A stretch of 47,305 nucleotides of DNA from a virus, in IMG/VR virus record IMGVR_UViG_3300044798_000503, positions 1 to 47,305 of that record. The stretch is one strand, 5' to 3'. Under the pieces are notes generated by a model. The model did no database searches. It was not told where the DNA came from and saw nothing but the letters and a program-made list of their open reading frames with translations. A program made the position numbers and the translations under genes. Position 1 is the stretch's first letter. Each line of letters begins with the position of its first letter. Shown here in pieces: positions 8,430-16,033 of the stretch.

Positions 8430-8503
8430 GCTTTCAGCTATCAGCTATCAGCTATCAGTTATCAGCTATCAGCCGTCTTGCTGATAGCTGATAGCTGATG
8501 GCT
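8430..8503. repeat. Inverted pair of heptamer arrays
   Basis: Five to six TCAGCTA units, a GCCGTCTTG centre, then three TAGCTGA units. The transcript or single strand can fold into a long hairpin. It lies directly upstream of the tape-measure start. Confidence 0.88.
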
Positions 8504-8554
8504 ACTCGGTTTCGAGCCAACGGAGATCGGTCACCGTGGGGCGGTAGCCCCTAT

Positions 8555-9421
8555 CTAAACCGGCCCGCCAGCGCTGCCATTCAAGGCGCCGCCGGCCGGG
8601 ATGGGCGACGTATCGGCCGTTTTTTTTTGAAGCCAATCGAGCCGCGTCCCATAGTCCGTCAGCACGTCCAAGACCGCCCGGGCCAGCGCCGGGGTGAGGA
8701 TCCCGAGCATCGCCGCCTCGGTCCGGCCGATCCGGTAGTTTTGCGCCAGGCAGACCACGGCCGAGTCGACGAGATCGTCAAACTCGAAAACGACGGTAGA
8801 AGAGGCATCCTGCCTCTTGTCGGGGAAGCGGCAGGATGCCGCTTCTACGCTGGCCAGGATCGCGGCGTCCCTGGCCTCGTCCCACCGCAGGGCGAGGTCC
8901 CAGAGCGCCGCGAATCGGGCCGGCGTCGCCCCCCGGGTCCACTTTCCGGCATCGTCCAGTTCCAGCGGCGCCGGCAGCCGGTGCAGCCAGCGGAGTTCGC
9001 CCTCCTCCTCGATCCACCCGCGTGCGATGGGGCAGAGCCAGTCGGCCCCGTCGAAGAGCCGAACCCACTCGCCGGCAAGCTGCTCGGGCCGGGCCAGTTC
9101 GGCCGGGCAGGGCCTGCAATCGCGTAGGAGGCCGATCCAGGGGCGCAAAGTGGAAGCGGCATCCTGCCGCTTGGTTCCAGAGAAGAGGCAGGATGCCTCT
9201 TCTACGACCGCCAGGGGCCGCCACGTTTGTTTATCGGGCCAATAGCCGATGTCGCCGGCCGAGTCACGACCGAAACAGGCGATGGAGCCAGGTGAACCAT
9301 CCGGACCGGCGGAAACGCCGCGTAAGGACCACGGCTCGGCCACGGCATGGGCCAGGCCCAGGGCCGCGATCTCGGCCAGGGTCGTTGAGGGTCCGGCGGA
9401 TGGGAGGTAATAGAGGAACAT
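8555..9421 (-). CDS. Tail protein with two in-frame family A insertions (288 aa)
   Basis: Lies just upstream of the tape measure, in the slot often held by tail assembly or tape-measure chaperone genes. The protein has no recognised family; the N-terminus is MFLYYLPSAGPSTTLAEI, with Trp-rich central sequence (GEWVRLFDGADWLCP). Residues about 73-91 (VEEASCLFSGTKRQDAAST) and 192-209 (VEAASCRFPDKRQDASST) are plain translations of family A palindromes inserted without breaking the frame. Removing both leaves about 250 aa with sensible joins. The ATG at 9421 abuts another family A element and has no SD. Confidence 0.72.
   Translation of the reverse strand: MFLYYLPSAGPSTTLAEIAALGLAHAVAEPWSLRGVSAGPDGSPGSIACFGRDSAGDIGYWPDKQTWRPLAVVEEASCLFSGTKRQDAASTLRPWIGLLRDCRPCPAELARPEQLAGEWVRLFDGADWLCPIARGWIEEEGELRWLHRLPAPLELDDAGKWTRGATPARFAALWDLALRWDEARDAAILASVEAASCRFPDKRQDASSTVVFEFDDLVDSAVVCLAQNYRIGRTEAAMLGILTPALARAVLDVLTDYGTRLDWLQKKTADTSPIPAGGALNGSAGGPV
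8796..8848. repeat. Family A element inside a coding region
   Basis: A 53-bp hetero-armed element (GTAGAAGAGGCATCCTGCCT ... GGCAGGATGCCGCTTCTAC) read in frame on the minus strand as VEAASCRFPDKRQDASST. Confidence 0.92.
9150..9205. repeat. Family A element inside a coding region
   Basis: A 56-bp hetero-armed element (GTGGAAGCGGCATCCTGCCG ... GGCAGGATGCCTCTTCTAC) read in frame as VEEASCLFSGTKRQDAAST. Confidence 0.92.
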
Positions 9422-9422
9422 G

Positions 9423-9480
9423 GTGGAAGAGGCATCCTGCCTCTTTGCAAGAGGAAAGCGCGGCAGGATGCCGCGGCCAC
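9423..9480. repeat. Family A element, hetero-armed
   Basis: Left arm GTGGAAGAGGCATCCTGCCT, right arm GCGGCAGGATGCCGCGGCCAC. It starts one base after the ATG complement of one gene and ends at the stop of the next. Confidence 0.9.
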
Positions 9481-10289
9481 TATTCGCCCGGCGGGGCGAC
9501 CACGAAGCCGACGCCGGAGAGGACGTTGCCGAGGCCGGGTTCGCGGGGGCCTGCGTGGATCATGCCGCCGGCCGAGACGGTGGAGGCCACGGCGAAGGCA
9601 TCGTTGAAATCGCCGCAGGTGATGTCGCCGCCGGCCGTGACGGTTGAAGTATAGATCGCGAAAGCCACAAAACAGTCGCCGCCGGCGATGTCGCCGCCGG
9701 CGATGACTGTGGACATGTCCGCAAAGGAACCGGCGCAATCGCCGTAGGTTATTCCTCCCACAGCGCTCACGTTGGAACCGTTGCCGGCAAAGGCGCCGGC
9801 CCCGATGTCGCCGCAGGCGATGTCGCCCCCCGCAGATACGGTGGTATTGTTGGCGAAATAGCCACTCACATCGCCGCAGGTGATTCCACCTGCAACGGCA
9901 AACGTCCCGACGCCACTGAAGACACTGCCCGCCACGTCGCTCAACTTCACGGAAGCGAGAACCAGCGATGCGGCCGAAGCCAGCGCCCCATCCGCTGCAA
10001 TCGTGAACGTCGCCGTATCGGCGGCCGCCTTCACCCCGGCCACGCACAGATCGCCGTCGCCCCAGGTGAACGTATTGGTGTCGTCGACGGTGATGTTGCC
10101 GGCGATCCGCGAGAGCGCATCGCAGACGCATGAAAACCCGGTGCAGTCCAGCGAGGCGCACTCGATATGTCCCTTCGTCGCATTGGCGGCCAGGACCGCC
10201 GGGCTGCCGATCGACGGGATGGAAGACCAGTTGGCGGCATTGGAAAGGTCGCCGTCTTCTTCGGTGTCGTTGAAGGTACACTCGCTCAT
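9480..10289 (-). CDS. Repeat-containing beta-solenoid-like tail protein (269 aa)
   Basis: The start is taken at the ATG at 10289 (MSECTFNDTEEDGDLSNAANW); frames extending upstream translate a duplicated leader. The N-terminal 60 residues hold six Cys. From about residue 131 to 245 there are five to six repeats of 21-23 residues with consensus A-G-G-D-I-x-C-G-D, then a phenylalanine and S-T-V-S/T. This spacing and the alternating Gly/Ala suggest a beta-solenoid. Such folds occur in phage fibres and collars. Function is inferred from position between the tail-tube region and the tape measure. Confidence 0.75.
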   Translation of the reverse strand: MSECTFNDTEEDGDLSNAANWSSIPSIGSPAVLAANATKGHIECASLDCTGFSCVCDALSRIAGNITVDDTNTFTWGDGDLCVAGVKAAADTATFTIAADGALASAASLVLASVKLSDVAGSVFSGVGTFAVAGGITCGDVSGYFANNTTVSAGGDIACGDIGAGAFAGNGSNVSAVGGITYGDCAGSFADMSTVIAGGDIAGGDCFVAFAIYTSTVTAGGDITCGDFNDAFAVASTVSAGGMIHAGPREPGLGNVLSGVGFVVAPPGE

Positions 10290-10501
10290 GGTATTGGTCC
10301 TGTTGGTCCTGTCGGTCCTGAGTTTTGAGGGACTCACAGTACGGGTTCCTCTTCTCTGTTCGCGCCGAAACAGAGAAGAGGAATCCGTACTTACTTGGGT
10401 ACGGTCATGGTATCGGTCCTGTCGGTCCTGAGTTTTGAGGGACTCACAGTACGGGTTCCTCTTCTCTGTTCGCGCCGAAACAGAGAAGAGGAACCCGTAC
10501 T
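10286..10501. repeat. Tandem duplication (about 115 bp) containing two family B hairpins
   Basis: Two copies of a segment: CATGGTATYGGTCCTG, 9-bp GGTCCTGTC repeats, GAGTTTTGAGGGACTCAC, then a GTACGGGTTCCTCTTCTC hairpin. One hairpin spans 10338-10391 (one mismatch, GAATCC), the other 10448-10501 (perfect). The upstream copy still carries a CATGG matching the gene's start codon. Confidence 0.9.
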
Positions 10502-10505
10502 TGCC

Positions 10506-10584
10506 GTGGAAACGGCATCCTGCCGCTTGCTTCCGAAAAGAGGCAGGATGCCTCTTCTACAAAGAGGCAGGATGCCTCTTCTAC
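10506..10584. repeat. Family A element plus an extra arm
   Basis: A hetero-armed element (GTGGAAACGGCATCCTGCCG ... AGAGGCAGGATGCCTCTTC) followed at once by a duplicated GAGGCAGGATGCCTCTTC arm. It abuts the TAA stop of the gene ending at 10586. Confidence 0.9.
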
Positions 10585-10585
10585 T

Positions 10586-11182
10586 TTACGTCAGCATCCC
10601 GACGATCTGCACGTCGCCCGCTTCCGCATCGCCCAGCGAGCCGTAGATCGCCGTCACCGGACTGCCCGAGAGCGGACTGACGCCGCTTCCCGTGTCGATC
10701 TGCCAATAGGCCAGCCCATTGGCAGGGAAGTTCACGTAGCCGATCGGCGAGTCACCCGCAGCGCGGAAATCCAGGTTGCAACGCCGCGAGCAGGCGCAAA
10801 GCAAAGAGCTCAGGTTGTCGCCGTCGAAACTCGCATCGCCGAGCAGTTCCTGCTGGATGCCGACGACCACCGCCGTTTCCGCCGCCGGTAGGTTGGCGCC
10901 CTCGCCGTCCGATACCGTGATCGTCGTCGAGTCGTGCGTCAACGTGCAATGGTGTCGGACGCCGCCGTCCCAAAACACCGAGACGAAATCGGTTTCCTCG
11001 ACGCCGTGGTCGGCCCCGAGGGTAATCACGCGGGACGTGTTGCCGCTGCCGGCCTCGAGCGTCCCCGCCTTGCCGGCGGCCAGGGGCTTTTCGAGCGCGA
11101 TGCCGAGCGTGCCCGGCATGTCCATCCGGCCGCTGCCGGCGACTCCGCCGGCGTTCCAGTTGAAGTTGATCGTCGATTGCAT
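10586..11182 (-). CDS. Tail-region structural protein, unknown (198 aa)
   Basis: Follows the putative tail-tube gene. Beta-rich, no membrane segment, four Cys in SLLCACSRRCNLDF. The N-terminal half (INFNWNAGGVAGSGRMDMPG, GKAGTLEAGSGNTSRVITLGADHGV) alternates small and hydrophobic residues like a virion protein. The ATG at 11182 is preceded by CTCTCTCCCCC and a TGACCCC array, with no SD. A minor tail or tube-associated role is inferred only from position. Confidence 0.72.
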   Translation of the reverse strand: MQSTINFNWNAGGVAGSGRMDMPGTLGIALEKPLAAGKAGTLEAGSGNTSRVITLGADHGVEETDFVSVFWDGGVRHHCTLTHDSTTITVSDGEGANLPAAETAVVVGIQQELLGDASFDGDNLSSLLCACSRRCNLDFRAAGDSPIGYVNFPANGLAYWQIDTGSGVSPLSGSPVTAIYGSLGDAEAGDVQIVGMLT

Positions 11183-11187
11183 GGGGG

Positions 11188-11256
11188 AGAGAGGGGTCAG
11201 GGGTTGGGGGTCAGGGGACGGGGGACGGGGGACGGGGGTCAGGGGTCAGGGGTCAG
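11188..11256. repeat. Heptamer array (GGGGTCA / GGGGACG)n
   Basis: Mixed GGGGTCA and GGGGACGG units filling the gap between two tail genes. The left part provides the TGA stop of the gene ending at 11253. Confidence 0.88.
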
Positions 11257-12167
11257 GAAATCGCCGAGCCGGCGACGATCAGGAGCGGTGCATTGCTCCC
11301 GTCGTAGGCCAGCGGCATCCGCACGGTCACCTCGCCGGCGTCCCGGGCCGATCCGCGGAAGGCGTCCTCCACCACTGCGAAGCCGCAAGCGGTGAACTTC
11401 ACGTGGTAGGCCTGGTTGTTCTCCACGAACGTCCCGCCGGGGGCACGCCGGCGGAGGAAAACCTTCGTGTTCGCATGGGTGGCGAGCTTGCCGAGGAGCG
11501 GGATGTTCGCCGCCTTGAGCCACTCGACGTCGATCCCGCCGAGCGTCAGCACGGTCTGCTGCTGCCGGATCGAGACGAAGGTCGCCCAGATCTCGGAGTC
11601 GGCCGACTCGGCCAGGATGTCCAGGCCGAAATCGACCTGAAAACTCTTCAGTTCGCCGAGCGAAACGCCGCCGATCGACGCGGGGCCGAGCGTGTACCGC
11701 TCAGCGTCGGCGCTGCCGGAGGGCAGCGTCGCGCCGTCGGTCACCACGACCGGCGCGTTTTGCCCGTCGTACGAGATCACCGCGTCGACCGTAAGGGTCG
11801 CGTCGCCCCGGTGGTTCACCGAGAGCGTTTTGGGCGCGACGATCCCGGACGCGAACCCGAAGCTCCGGTGCCCGGAACTCGCCCGCCCGCCCTCGGGCTG
11901 GTGCTTTTGTGCGTATAGCGTCATGCCGCCCAGCGTGCCGATCGAGGCCCCGCTCGCCCCGAGCAGCCCCAGCGCCGTCCCGACCGCCATCGTGGCGAAA
12001 CTCGGGCTGACCTGTTGGGCGTACAGGGCCTGGATGGCGGCCCATACCTCGCCCGAGGTCGCCTCGCCCCGAACGTCGCTCCCGGTGGCGATGTCCTGGC
12101 GGGTGATCCCGCCGAGGACCGTCGAGCCGAGGGAAATGCCGTAGATTCCGTGTTTGCGGTCGATCAT
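11253..12167 (-). CDS. Putative major tail tube protein (304 aa)
   Basis: About the size of siphophage tube proteins, and placed after the head-tail connectors and before the small chaperone-like gene. The N-terminal 90 residues mix helix with Gly/Ala-rich segments (FATMAVGTALGLLGASG). The rest is beta-rich (TLTVDAVISYDGQ, GVSLGELKSFQVDFGLDI, TVRMPLAYDGSNAPLL), as expected for a tube beta-barrel. No sheath protein is seen, so a non-contractile tail fits. The ATG at 12167 has no SD, and its leader is CCTCCC preceded by heptamers. The assignment is by position and composition, not a clear motif. Confidence 0.6.
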   Translation of the reverse strand: MIDRKHGIYGISLGSTVLGGITRQDIATGSDVRGEATSGEVWAAIQALYAQQVSPSFATMAVGTALGLLGASGASIGTLGGMTLYAQKHQPEGGRASSGHRSFGFASGIVAPKTLSVNHRGDATLTVDAVISYDGQNAPVVVTDGATLPSGSADAERYTLGPASIGGVSLGELKSFQVDFGLDILAESADSEIWATFVSIRQQQTVLTLGGIDVEWLKAANIPLLGKLATHANTKVFLRRRAPGGTFVENNQAYHVKFTACGFAVVEDAFRGSARDAGEVTVRMPLAYDGSNAPLLIVAGSAIS

Positions 12168-12172
12168 GGGAG

Positions 12173-12203
12173 GCTTTCAGCTATCAGCTTTCAGCTTTCA
12201 GCT
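12173..12203. repeat. Heptamer array (TCAGCTA/TCAGCTT)n
   Basis: About four units between the tube-like gene start and the 125-aa gene's stop. Confidence 0.85.
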
Positions 12204-12210
12204 TTTGGTG

Positions 12211-12588
12211 CTAGGAGTGATTGAAGAAAGGTTCCAGGGCCGCCAGGTCGGCCGCGGAAAGCGAGTTGCCCTTCTCCGCGTCCAGCGCGGAGAGCAGGCC
12301 GTCGAAGGCGAGTTCGCACGGCTTCAGGTCCGACTCGGTTTCGAGCGAGTCCGCGTAATCCGCGATGAATCGAGCATGTTCCGGCGAACCGGGGGTCAGT
12401 TGGACGTCGCCTTCGGGCACCCCCGCCGCGGCGCGCAACAATTTGACCCGCTGCTGCTCGATGACGGCGTTCTCGACCTCGACGAGCCGCAGATATTTCA
12501 GCAGGCGATAGGCCGTCTGCGGCGGCATCTTCAGCGTCGACAGGCGTTGAAACGAATCGCGGGCCGTGAGGAGGTGGCCGAGTTGCAT
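12211..12588 (-). CDS. Small helical tail protein, chaperone-like (125 aa)
   Basis: All-helical, with YRLLKYLRLVEVENAVIEQQ (about 27-46) as a likely coiled-coil or amphipathic helix, and a C-terminal acidic helix (SAADLAALEPFF). The profile (short, one long helix, ending ELSP/DLAALEPF-like) resembles small phage proteins encoded near the tail tube and tape measure. Some of these act in tail assembly. I see no slippery-sequence frameshift product as in lambda G/GT. Start at 12588 without an SD. Confidence 0.7.
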   Translation of the reverse strand: MQLGHLLTARDSFQRLSTLKMPPQTAYRLLKYLRLVEVENAVIEQQRVKLLRAAAGVPEGDVQLTPGSPEHARFIADYADSLETESDLKPCELAFDGLLSALDAEKGNSLSAADLAALEPFFNHS

Positions 12589-12597
12589 GGGAGGAGA

Positions 12598-12627
12598 AGG
12601 GGTCAGGGGTCAGGGGTCAGGGGTCAG
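12598..12627. repeat. Heptamer array (GGGGTCA)n
   Basis: Four units; the left end supplies the stop codon of the 67-aa gene at 12624. Confidence 0.88.
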
Positions 12628-12827
12628 GCGTCGGTTTCCGTGACTTGGACGGACACATTCACCGTCCACTTCTTGCCGGCAGGGACCTCGGCGTCCAGAT
12701 TCGTGGCCGGATTCATGATCGGGCCGGAATAGACCCACAGGTGTTTTCCGGCCGCCAGTTCGATCGTCTGCGCGCCGAACCGCCGGATGCGAGGGGCGGC
12801 GACGGTGTCGAGGACTGCGAGTTCCAT
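12624..12827 (-). CDS. Small virion-associated protein, unknown (67 aa)
   Basis: A compact beta-type sequence: RRFGAQTIELAAGKHLWVYS, then VPAGKKWTVNVSVQVTETDA. Similar short proteins with an A-G-K-x-W-x-V-x-V strand pair occur in head-tail modules. The upstream gap holds one family A arm. The ATG at 12827 is preceded by GAAAGGACG, an acceptable SD. Likely real because it fits snugly between neighbours and has an ordered coding pattern; function unknown. Confidence 0.68.
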   Translation of the reverse strand: MELAVLDTVAAPRIRRFGAQTIELAAGKHLWVYSGPIMNPATNLDAEVPAGKKWTVNVSVQVTETDA

Positions 12828-12851
12828 GCGGGCGTCCTTTCGATAATCCGC

Positions 12852-12874
12852 AAGAGGCAGGATGCCTCTTCTAC
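12852..12874. repeat. Single family A arm
   Basis: One arm only (AAGAGGCAGGATGCCTCTTC), between the 67-aa gene and the 534-aa structural gene. Confidence 0.85.
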
Positions 12875-12876
12875 TT

Positions 12877-14481
12877 TCAGACCGCGTGGACCGGCAGCGC
12901 GTAGGGCTGGCCGTCCACGTGGATGAGGATCGAATGGCTCGAGTCGATGGACCCGGCCTGTTTGGCGTTGACGCAGGCCCCGACGAAGTTGAAAGCGCGG
13001 GTGCAGTCCTTCAACGAGACGCCATAGTCCCAGTCGCCGGCGCCGACGCTGTCCGAGGCGAAGGCCGATGAAGTGCCCGAATACACCGCTGCGCTGTTGA
13101 GGATCGCCGCCACACCGCAGACGCACTTCGTAGCCACGATGTTCGCTCCGCCTCCGACCCGGCCGATCACGGCCGCCACACCGTAGGTGTACGCCGAGTT
13201 GGCGACGACTCCGGCGCCGGTGCCCTCGAACGTCCCCATCAGACCCGCGTGCATGTGCGTCAGCGTGGTGCCCTTGACGCAGAGTTGGCCGACAAGGCCG
13301 TACGTTTCGTGCGCCACGGTCAGACCCGAGCCGGAAACGAGGTGCCGGAACCGACCGACGTTCGCATGGACCGCGTTGGTAAGGTTCGTGGTGCTCTCGC
13401 CGTAAACAGCCACGACGTTCCGCTGGCTCGTATCGGCCGAGTCCGTCGCGGCGGAGATCGGGATGGCCGAACCGGTCGTGCCGGTTGCCGCCCACGCCCC
13501 GATCCGAACGGCCTGATTGACCGAGCCGACCGGCATGTACAGTCCGACCGACCATGGATAGGTCGCGCTGAAGGAACTTGCGGCGAAGGCGGTGGAGATT
13601 CCACCGGCGAGCGCCGCGGGGGCGTTGTTGAACGCGAGGAACCCGGCCAGCGGGGTCGTGGCCGTGATGTTCGCGTGGCCGCCGATCCGGGCGATGACGC
13701 CGGCATGGGCGACGCTGTAGCCGCTGGCGCAGACCACGGCCGCGCCCGTCCCCTCGAAGGTGCCCATCAGGCCCGCGTGCAAGTGGGTCAGCGTGGCGCC
13801 CTTGGCGCACATCTGACCGACCAGCCCGTAGGTCTCCTGGGCCACGGTAAGACCCGATCCGGTGGCGATGTGCCGGAACCGGCCGACCTTGGCGCTGTAG
13901 GCCGAGGTGAGGTTCGCCGTGCTCGCGCCGAAAACGCTGAACACGTCGATCTGCCCCTGGCCGTCCGCGTCGAGCGTGGCCGCGAGGTCCACGGCGTTCG
14001 TGGCCGCTCCGGTGGCCGCCCATTGCCCGATGCGGACCGCCTTGTAGGCATCCAGCACCAGGGCCTTGCTGGCCCCCGCGGTCCCGGCGGTGACGCCGGT
14101 CAGGGCGTTCTCGCCGCCGGCCAGACTCGTCCCCTCGCTCGACAGGACCCGCCAATAGAAATCCGTCCCGACGCCGACCGATCGGAACGAAACCCAGTCG
14201 CCGGCCGTGTTGAAACTGATGCTCGTATTTCCGCCCTGGTTGTAGCCGCCGGTGACCGTGAGCGTGCAATCGCCCACCCGCGTTTTGAGCACGACGGTGA
14301 GCAGCAGACCGGCCCGATCGGGCTGCGGAAGGACCCGCGTCTCGGCCCCGGCGGTCACCACCGGGACGTTGGCAAACTGGCGGTCGATCACGATGGTCCC
14401 GCCGTTGCCGGGGTCTTCCCGGTTGTACTCGGACTTGACCATCGAATAGGGCAGGCGGAGGGGAGAGGCGGGATTGGACAT
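12877..14481 (-). CDS. Structural protein with internally duplicated domain (534 aa)
   Basis: Start at ATG 14481 with SD AAGGAG 7 nt upstream; an in-frame TTG six bases earlier is less likely. After an N-terminal beta domain (about 1-140) two copies of a roughly 176-residue module follow, beginning near residues 147 and 323. Shared blocks are AVRIG.WAATG, VGRFRH, GSGLTVA.ETYGLVGQ and HAGLMGTFEGTGA. The modules are Gly/Ala-rich and probably beta-stacked. Placement between head-tail joining genes and the tail tube suggests a virion surface or neck protein. No family name can be given. Confidence 0.78.
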   Translation of the reverse strand: MSNPASPLRLPYSMVKSEYNREDPGNGGTIVIDRQFANVPVVTAGAETRVLPQPDRAGLLLTVVLKTRVGDCTLTVTGGYNQGGNTSISFNTAGDWVSFRSVGVGTDFYWRVLSSEGTSLAGGENALTGVTAGTAGASKALVLDAYKAVRIGQWAATGAATNAVDLAATLDADGQGQIDVFSVFGASTANLTSAYSAKVGRFRHIATGSGLTVAQETYGLVGQMCAKGATLTHLHAGLMGTFEGTGAAVVCASGYSVAHAGVIARIGGHANITATTPLAGFLAFNNAPAALAGGISTAFAASSFSATYPWSVGLYMPVGSVNQAVRIGAWAATGTTGSAIPISAATDSADTSQRNVVAVYGESTTNLTNAVHANVGRFRHLVSGSGLTVAHETYGLVGQLCVKGTTLTHMHAGLMGTFEGTGAGVVANSAYTYGVAAVIGRVGGGANIVATKCVCGVAAILNSAAVYSGTSSAFASDSVGAGDWDYGVSLKDCTRAFNFVGACVNAKQAGSIDSSHSILIHVDGQPYALPVHAV

Positions 14482-14509
14482 GGGCAAACTCCTTCGTTTA
14501 TTTGGGCCA

Positions 14510-14572
14510 TCAGCTATCAGCTTTCAGCTATCAGCTTTCGGCTGACGGCTGATAGCTGATGGCTGATGGCTA
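14510..14572. repeat. Inverted pair of heptamer arrays
   Basis: TCAGCTA/TCAGCTT units followed by GCTGACGG/GCTGATAG/GCTGATGG units, able to form a hairpin in the spacer. Confidence 0.87.
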
Positions 14573-15100
14573 AATTGTCACCGTTTCACTTTCGCCGCCG
14601 GAGCGGAGAAGCTGGTCGAGCTTCCGGTCCACCACGGCGCATGCCTGTTCGAGGTCGCGTTCGGACACGTCGCGCAATTCGCCGGCCATGTCGATGGGCG
14701 AGTGCGGGTTTTGCAAATTCGCCTTTTGCGCGGCCGGCAGGAAAATCCGCACGGTCGAATGATCGCTCGTACTCACCGCCTCGACGCGGTGCAGCCGGAC
14801 CAGCGAGCGGAGTTCGCCGGTCAATTCGAGCGGACGCGTATGGCCGTATCGCCGCAGTTTTCGGCCGGTATACGAGGTCCAAAAGTTCTTCGTCGTCCGG
14901 CCGCTCTCGCCGCTCCGCGGCGTGTAGCCGTATTCCGCCGCGCCTTCGCGGCTGAATTTCTTCTCCAAAAACCGCGCGTGCAGGTCTTCGCCGGCCTCCG
15001 ACCAGGCCTCGCGCTTCATCGTGTTCCACTGCCGGACCGTCACCTCGTTGGGACGCGGGACAAAACCGTCGTATTGGACGCTGATCGTTCCGAGGAACAT
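14570..15100 (-). CDS. Putative tail completion / head-tail joining protein (176 aa)
   Basis: A basic, helical protein: NTMKREAWSEAGEDLHARFL, then KNFWTSYTGRKLRRYGHTRPLELTGELR. The block ending R-P-L-x-L-T-G-x-L-R is typical of phage virion-morphogenesis / tail-completion proteins (gpS or HK97 gp10-like), in which a 'tGeLr' turn is conserved. Length and position (after the head-tail connectors, before tail proteins) agree. The ATG at 15100 has no SD; the leader is a heptamer array. Confidence 0.65.
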   Translation of the reverse strand: MFLGTISVQYDGFVPRPNEVTVRQWNTMKREAWSEAGEDLHARFLEKKFSREGAAEYGYTPRSGESGRTTKNFWTSYTGRKLRRYGHTRPLELTGELRSLVRLHRVEAVSTSDHSTVRIFLPAAQKANLQNPHSPIDMAGELRDVSERDLEQACAVVDRKLDQLLRSGGESETVTI

Positions 15101-15107
15101 TGAAAGC

Positions 15108-15186
15108 CCTCAGCTATCAGCTATCAGCTATCAGCTATCAGCGGAGGCCGTCCGGCTGCTAGCTGATAGCTGACTGCTGATAGCTA
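15108..15186. repeat. Inverted pair of heptamer arrays
   Basis: Four TCAGCTA units, a GGAGGCCGTCCGGC centre that is itself palindromic, then TAGCTGA-type units. A long hairpin is possible; it fills the spacer. Confidence 0.9.
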
Positions 15187-15720
15187 CAGCCCCGTCCAAT
15201 CCACGGCCAGTTCGACCCCTTGCCAAACGCCCTGGGCGGGCGCGGCCTTCGGATGGTTCCAAAATGGCCCGGCGGTGACGGCCAGCGCCGTGAAGGCCAG
15301 ATAGCCGGCCTTGCCGCTCGACGCCAAAAGGTCCTCGATGATCTGGCCGATCGTGTTGCTCCATTGGAGATTTGCATCGCTCGACGGCTCGTCGGTCAGG
15401 GCGTCGGGACAATTCTGATACAACCGCGCCACCAATCGGCCGGCCCGCTGATACTCGAATCCGTCGCCGGCCGCCTCCAAGGTCGCGCGGAAGCCGTTTT
15501 GCTCCGCCGCAAACACCACTGCATAGGGCCGGTATGTCTGCAACTCGGCCAGCGTGTACTCGCGGCCGTTTGCCGGCCCGGGCAACCCGTGATGATGGAT
15601 CCGGGCCAGGGCCTCGGCCTGGTTGTCGGCGTCGAGCCACGTCCGGGCCGCCGTCGAGTCGGCCAGGGCCGTGCGGAAGTACTCGGCAGCCAATGACAGC
15701 GGTCCGGCGGGGGAGGTCAT
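15184..15720 (-). CDS. Head-tail connector region protein, unknown (178 aa)
   Basis: A mostly helical soluble protein starting MTSPAGPLSLAAEYFRTALA. The block ALARIHHHGLP (about 37-47) and the Trp-rich C-terminus (TAGPFWNHP, VWQGVELAVDWTGL) are distinctive. The plan (N-terminal helices, C-terminal beta strands) resembles small adaptor or stopper proteins, but no signature is definite. It sits between the capsid-proximal genes and the tail-completion-like gene. No SD at 15720. Confidence 0.7.
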   Translation of the reverse strand: MTSPAGPLSLAAEYFRTALADSTAARTWLDADNQAEALARIHHHGLPGPANGREYTLAELQTYRPYAVVFAAEQNGFRATLEAAGDGFEYQRAGRLVARLYQNCPDALTDEPSSDANLQWSNTIGQIIEDLLASSGKAGYLAFTALAVTAGPFWNHPKAAPAQGVWQGVELAVDWTGL

Positions 15721-15745
15721 GTGTGGTGTCGATTGGACGGGGTTA

Positions 15746-15815
15746 TAGCTGTCAGCAGTCAGCTATCAGCTATCAGCCGGACGGCTTCCCCTGATAGCTG
15801 ATAGCTGATAGCTGA
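15746..15815. repeat. Inverted pair of heptamer arrays
   Basis: TCAGCAG/TCAGCTA units, a GCCGGACGGCTTCCC centre, then three TAGCTGA units. A hairpin-capable spacer. Confidence 0.88.
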
Positions 15816-15849
15816 GGGCTTTCGATGTTTCTCGGGTCGAGTGCAAATT

Positions 15850-16032
15850 TCAGTTTGCGTGTTCGATGTGCCGATTCAGCCGCGTCTCGAAGATGTCGCT
15901 CCGGCGCTCGACCGCATCGAGTCGGGCCGCGATCTTGCCGCCCCAGTAGATCGCCGTGCCGATCTGGACGCAGACGGCGACCAGGACGGTCGCCGCTGCG
16001 CCCCAGACGTGTCTCCTCCAGCAGTCGTTCAT
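15850..16032 (-). CDS. Small single-span membrane protein (60 aa)
   Basis: An N-terminal membrane segment (WGAAATVLVAVCVQIGTAIY, about residues 10-29) is followed by an amphipathic, charged helix (AARLDAVERRSDIFETRLNR). This type-I-holin-like or Rz-like outline is found in several phage accessory proteins. Placement inside the head-tail operon is odd for lysis genes, so I leave the function open. ATG at 16032 is preceded by a heptamer array with no SD. It is short but has a clear segregated hydrophobicity pattern. Confidence 0.62.
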   Translation of the reverse strand: MNDCWRRHVWGAAATVLVAVCVQIGTAIYWGGKIAARLDAVERRSDIFETRLNRHIEHAN

Positions 16033-16033
16033 C

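Noticed and set aside
13249-14559. A 436-aa plus-strand open frame
   Set aside because: It is antisense to the duplicated structural gene, which has a clear SD and ordered composition. The plus frame has shadow-like Arg/Pro/Gly composition.
15850-16032. Holin
   Set aside because: One membrane helix plus a charged tail is compatible, but it lies inside the head-tail operon far from the lysis-like genes, so I kept it as a small membrane protein.
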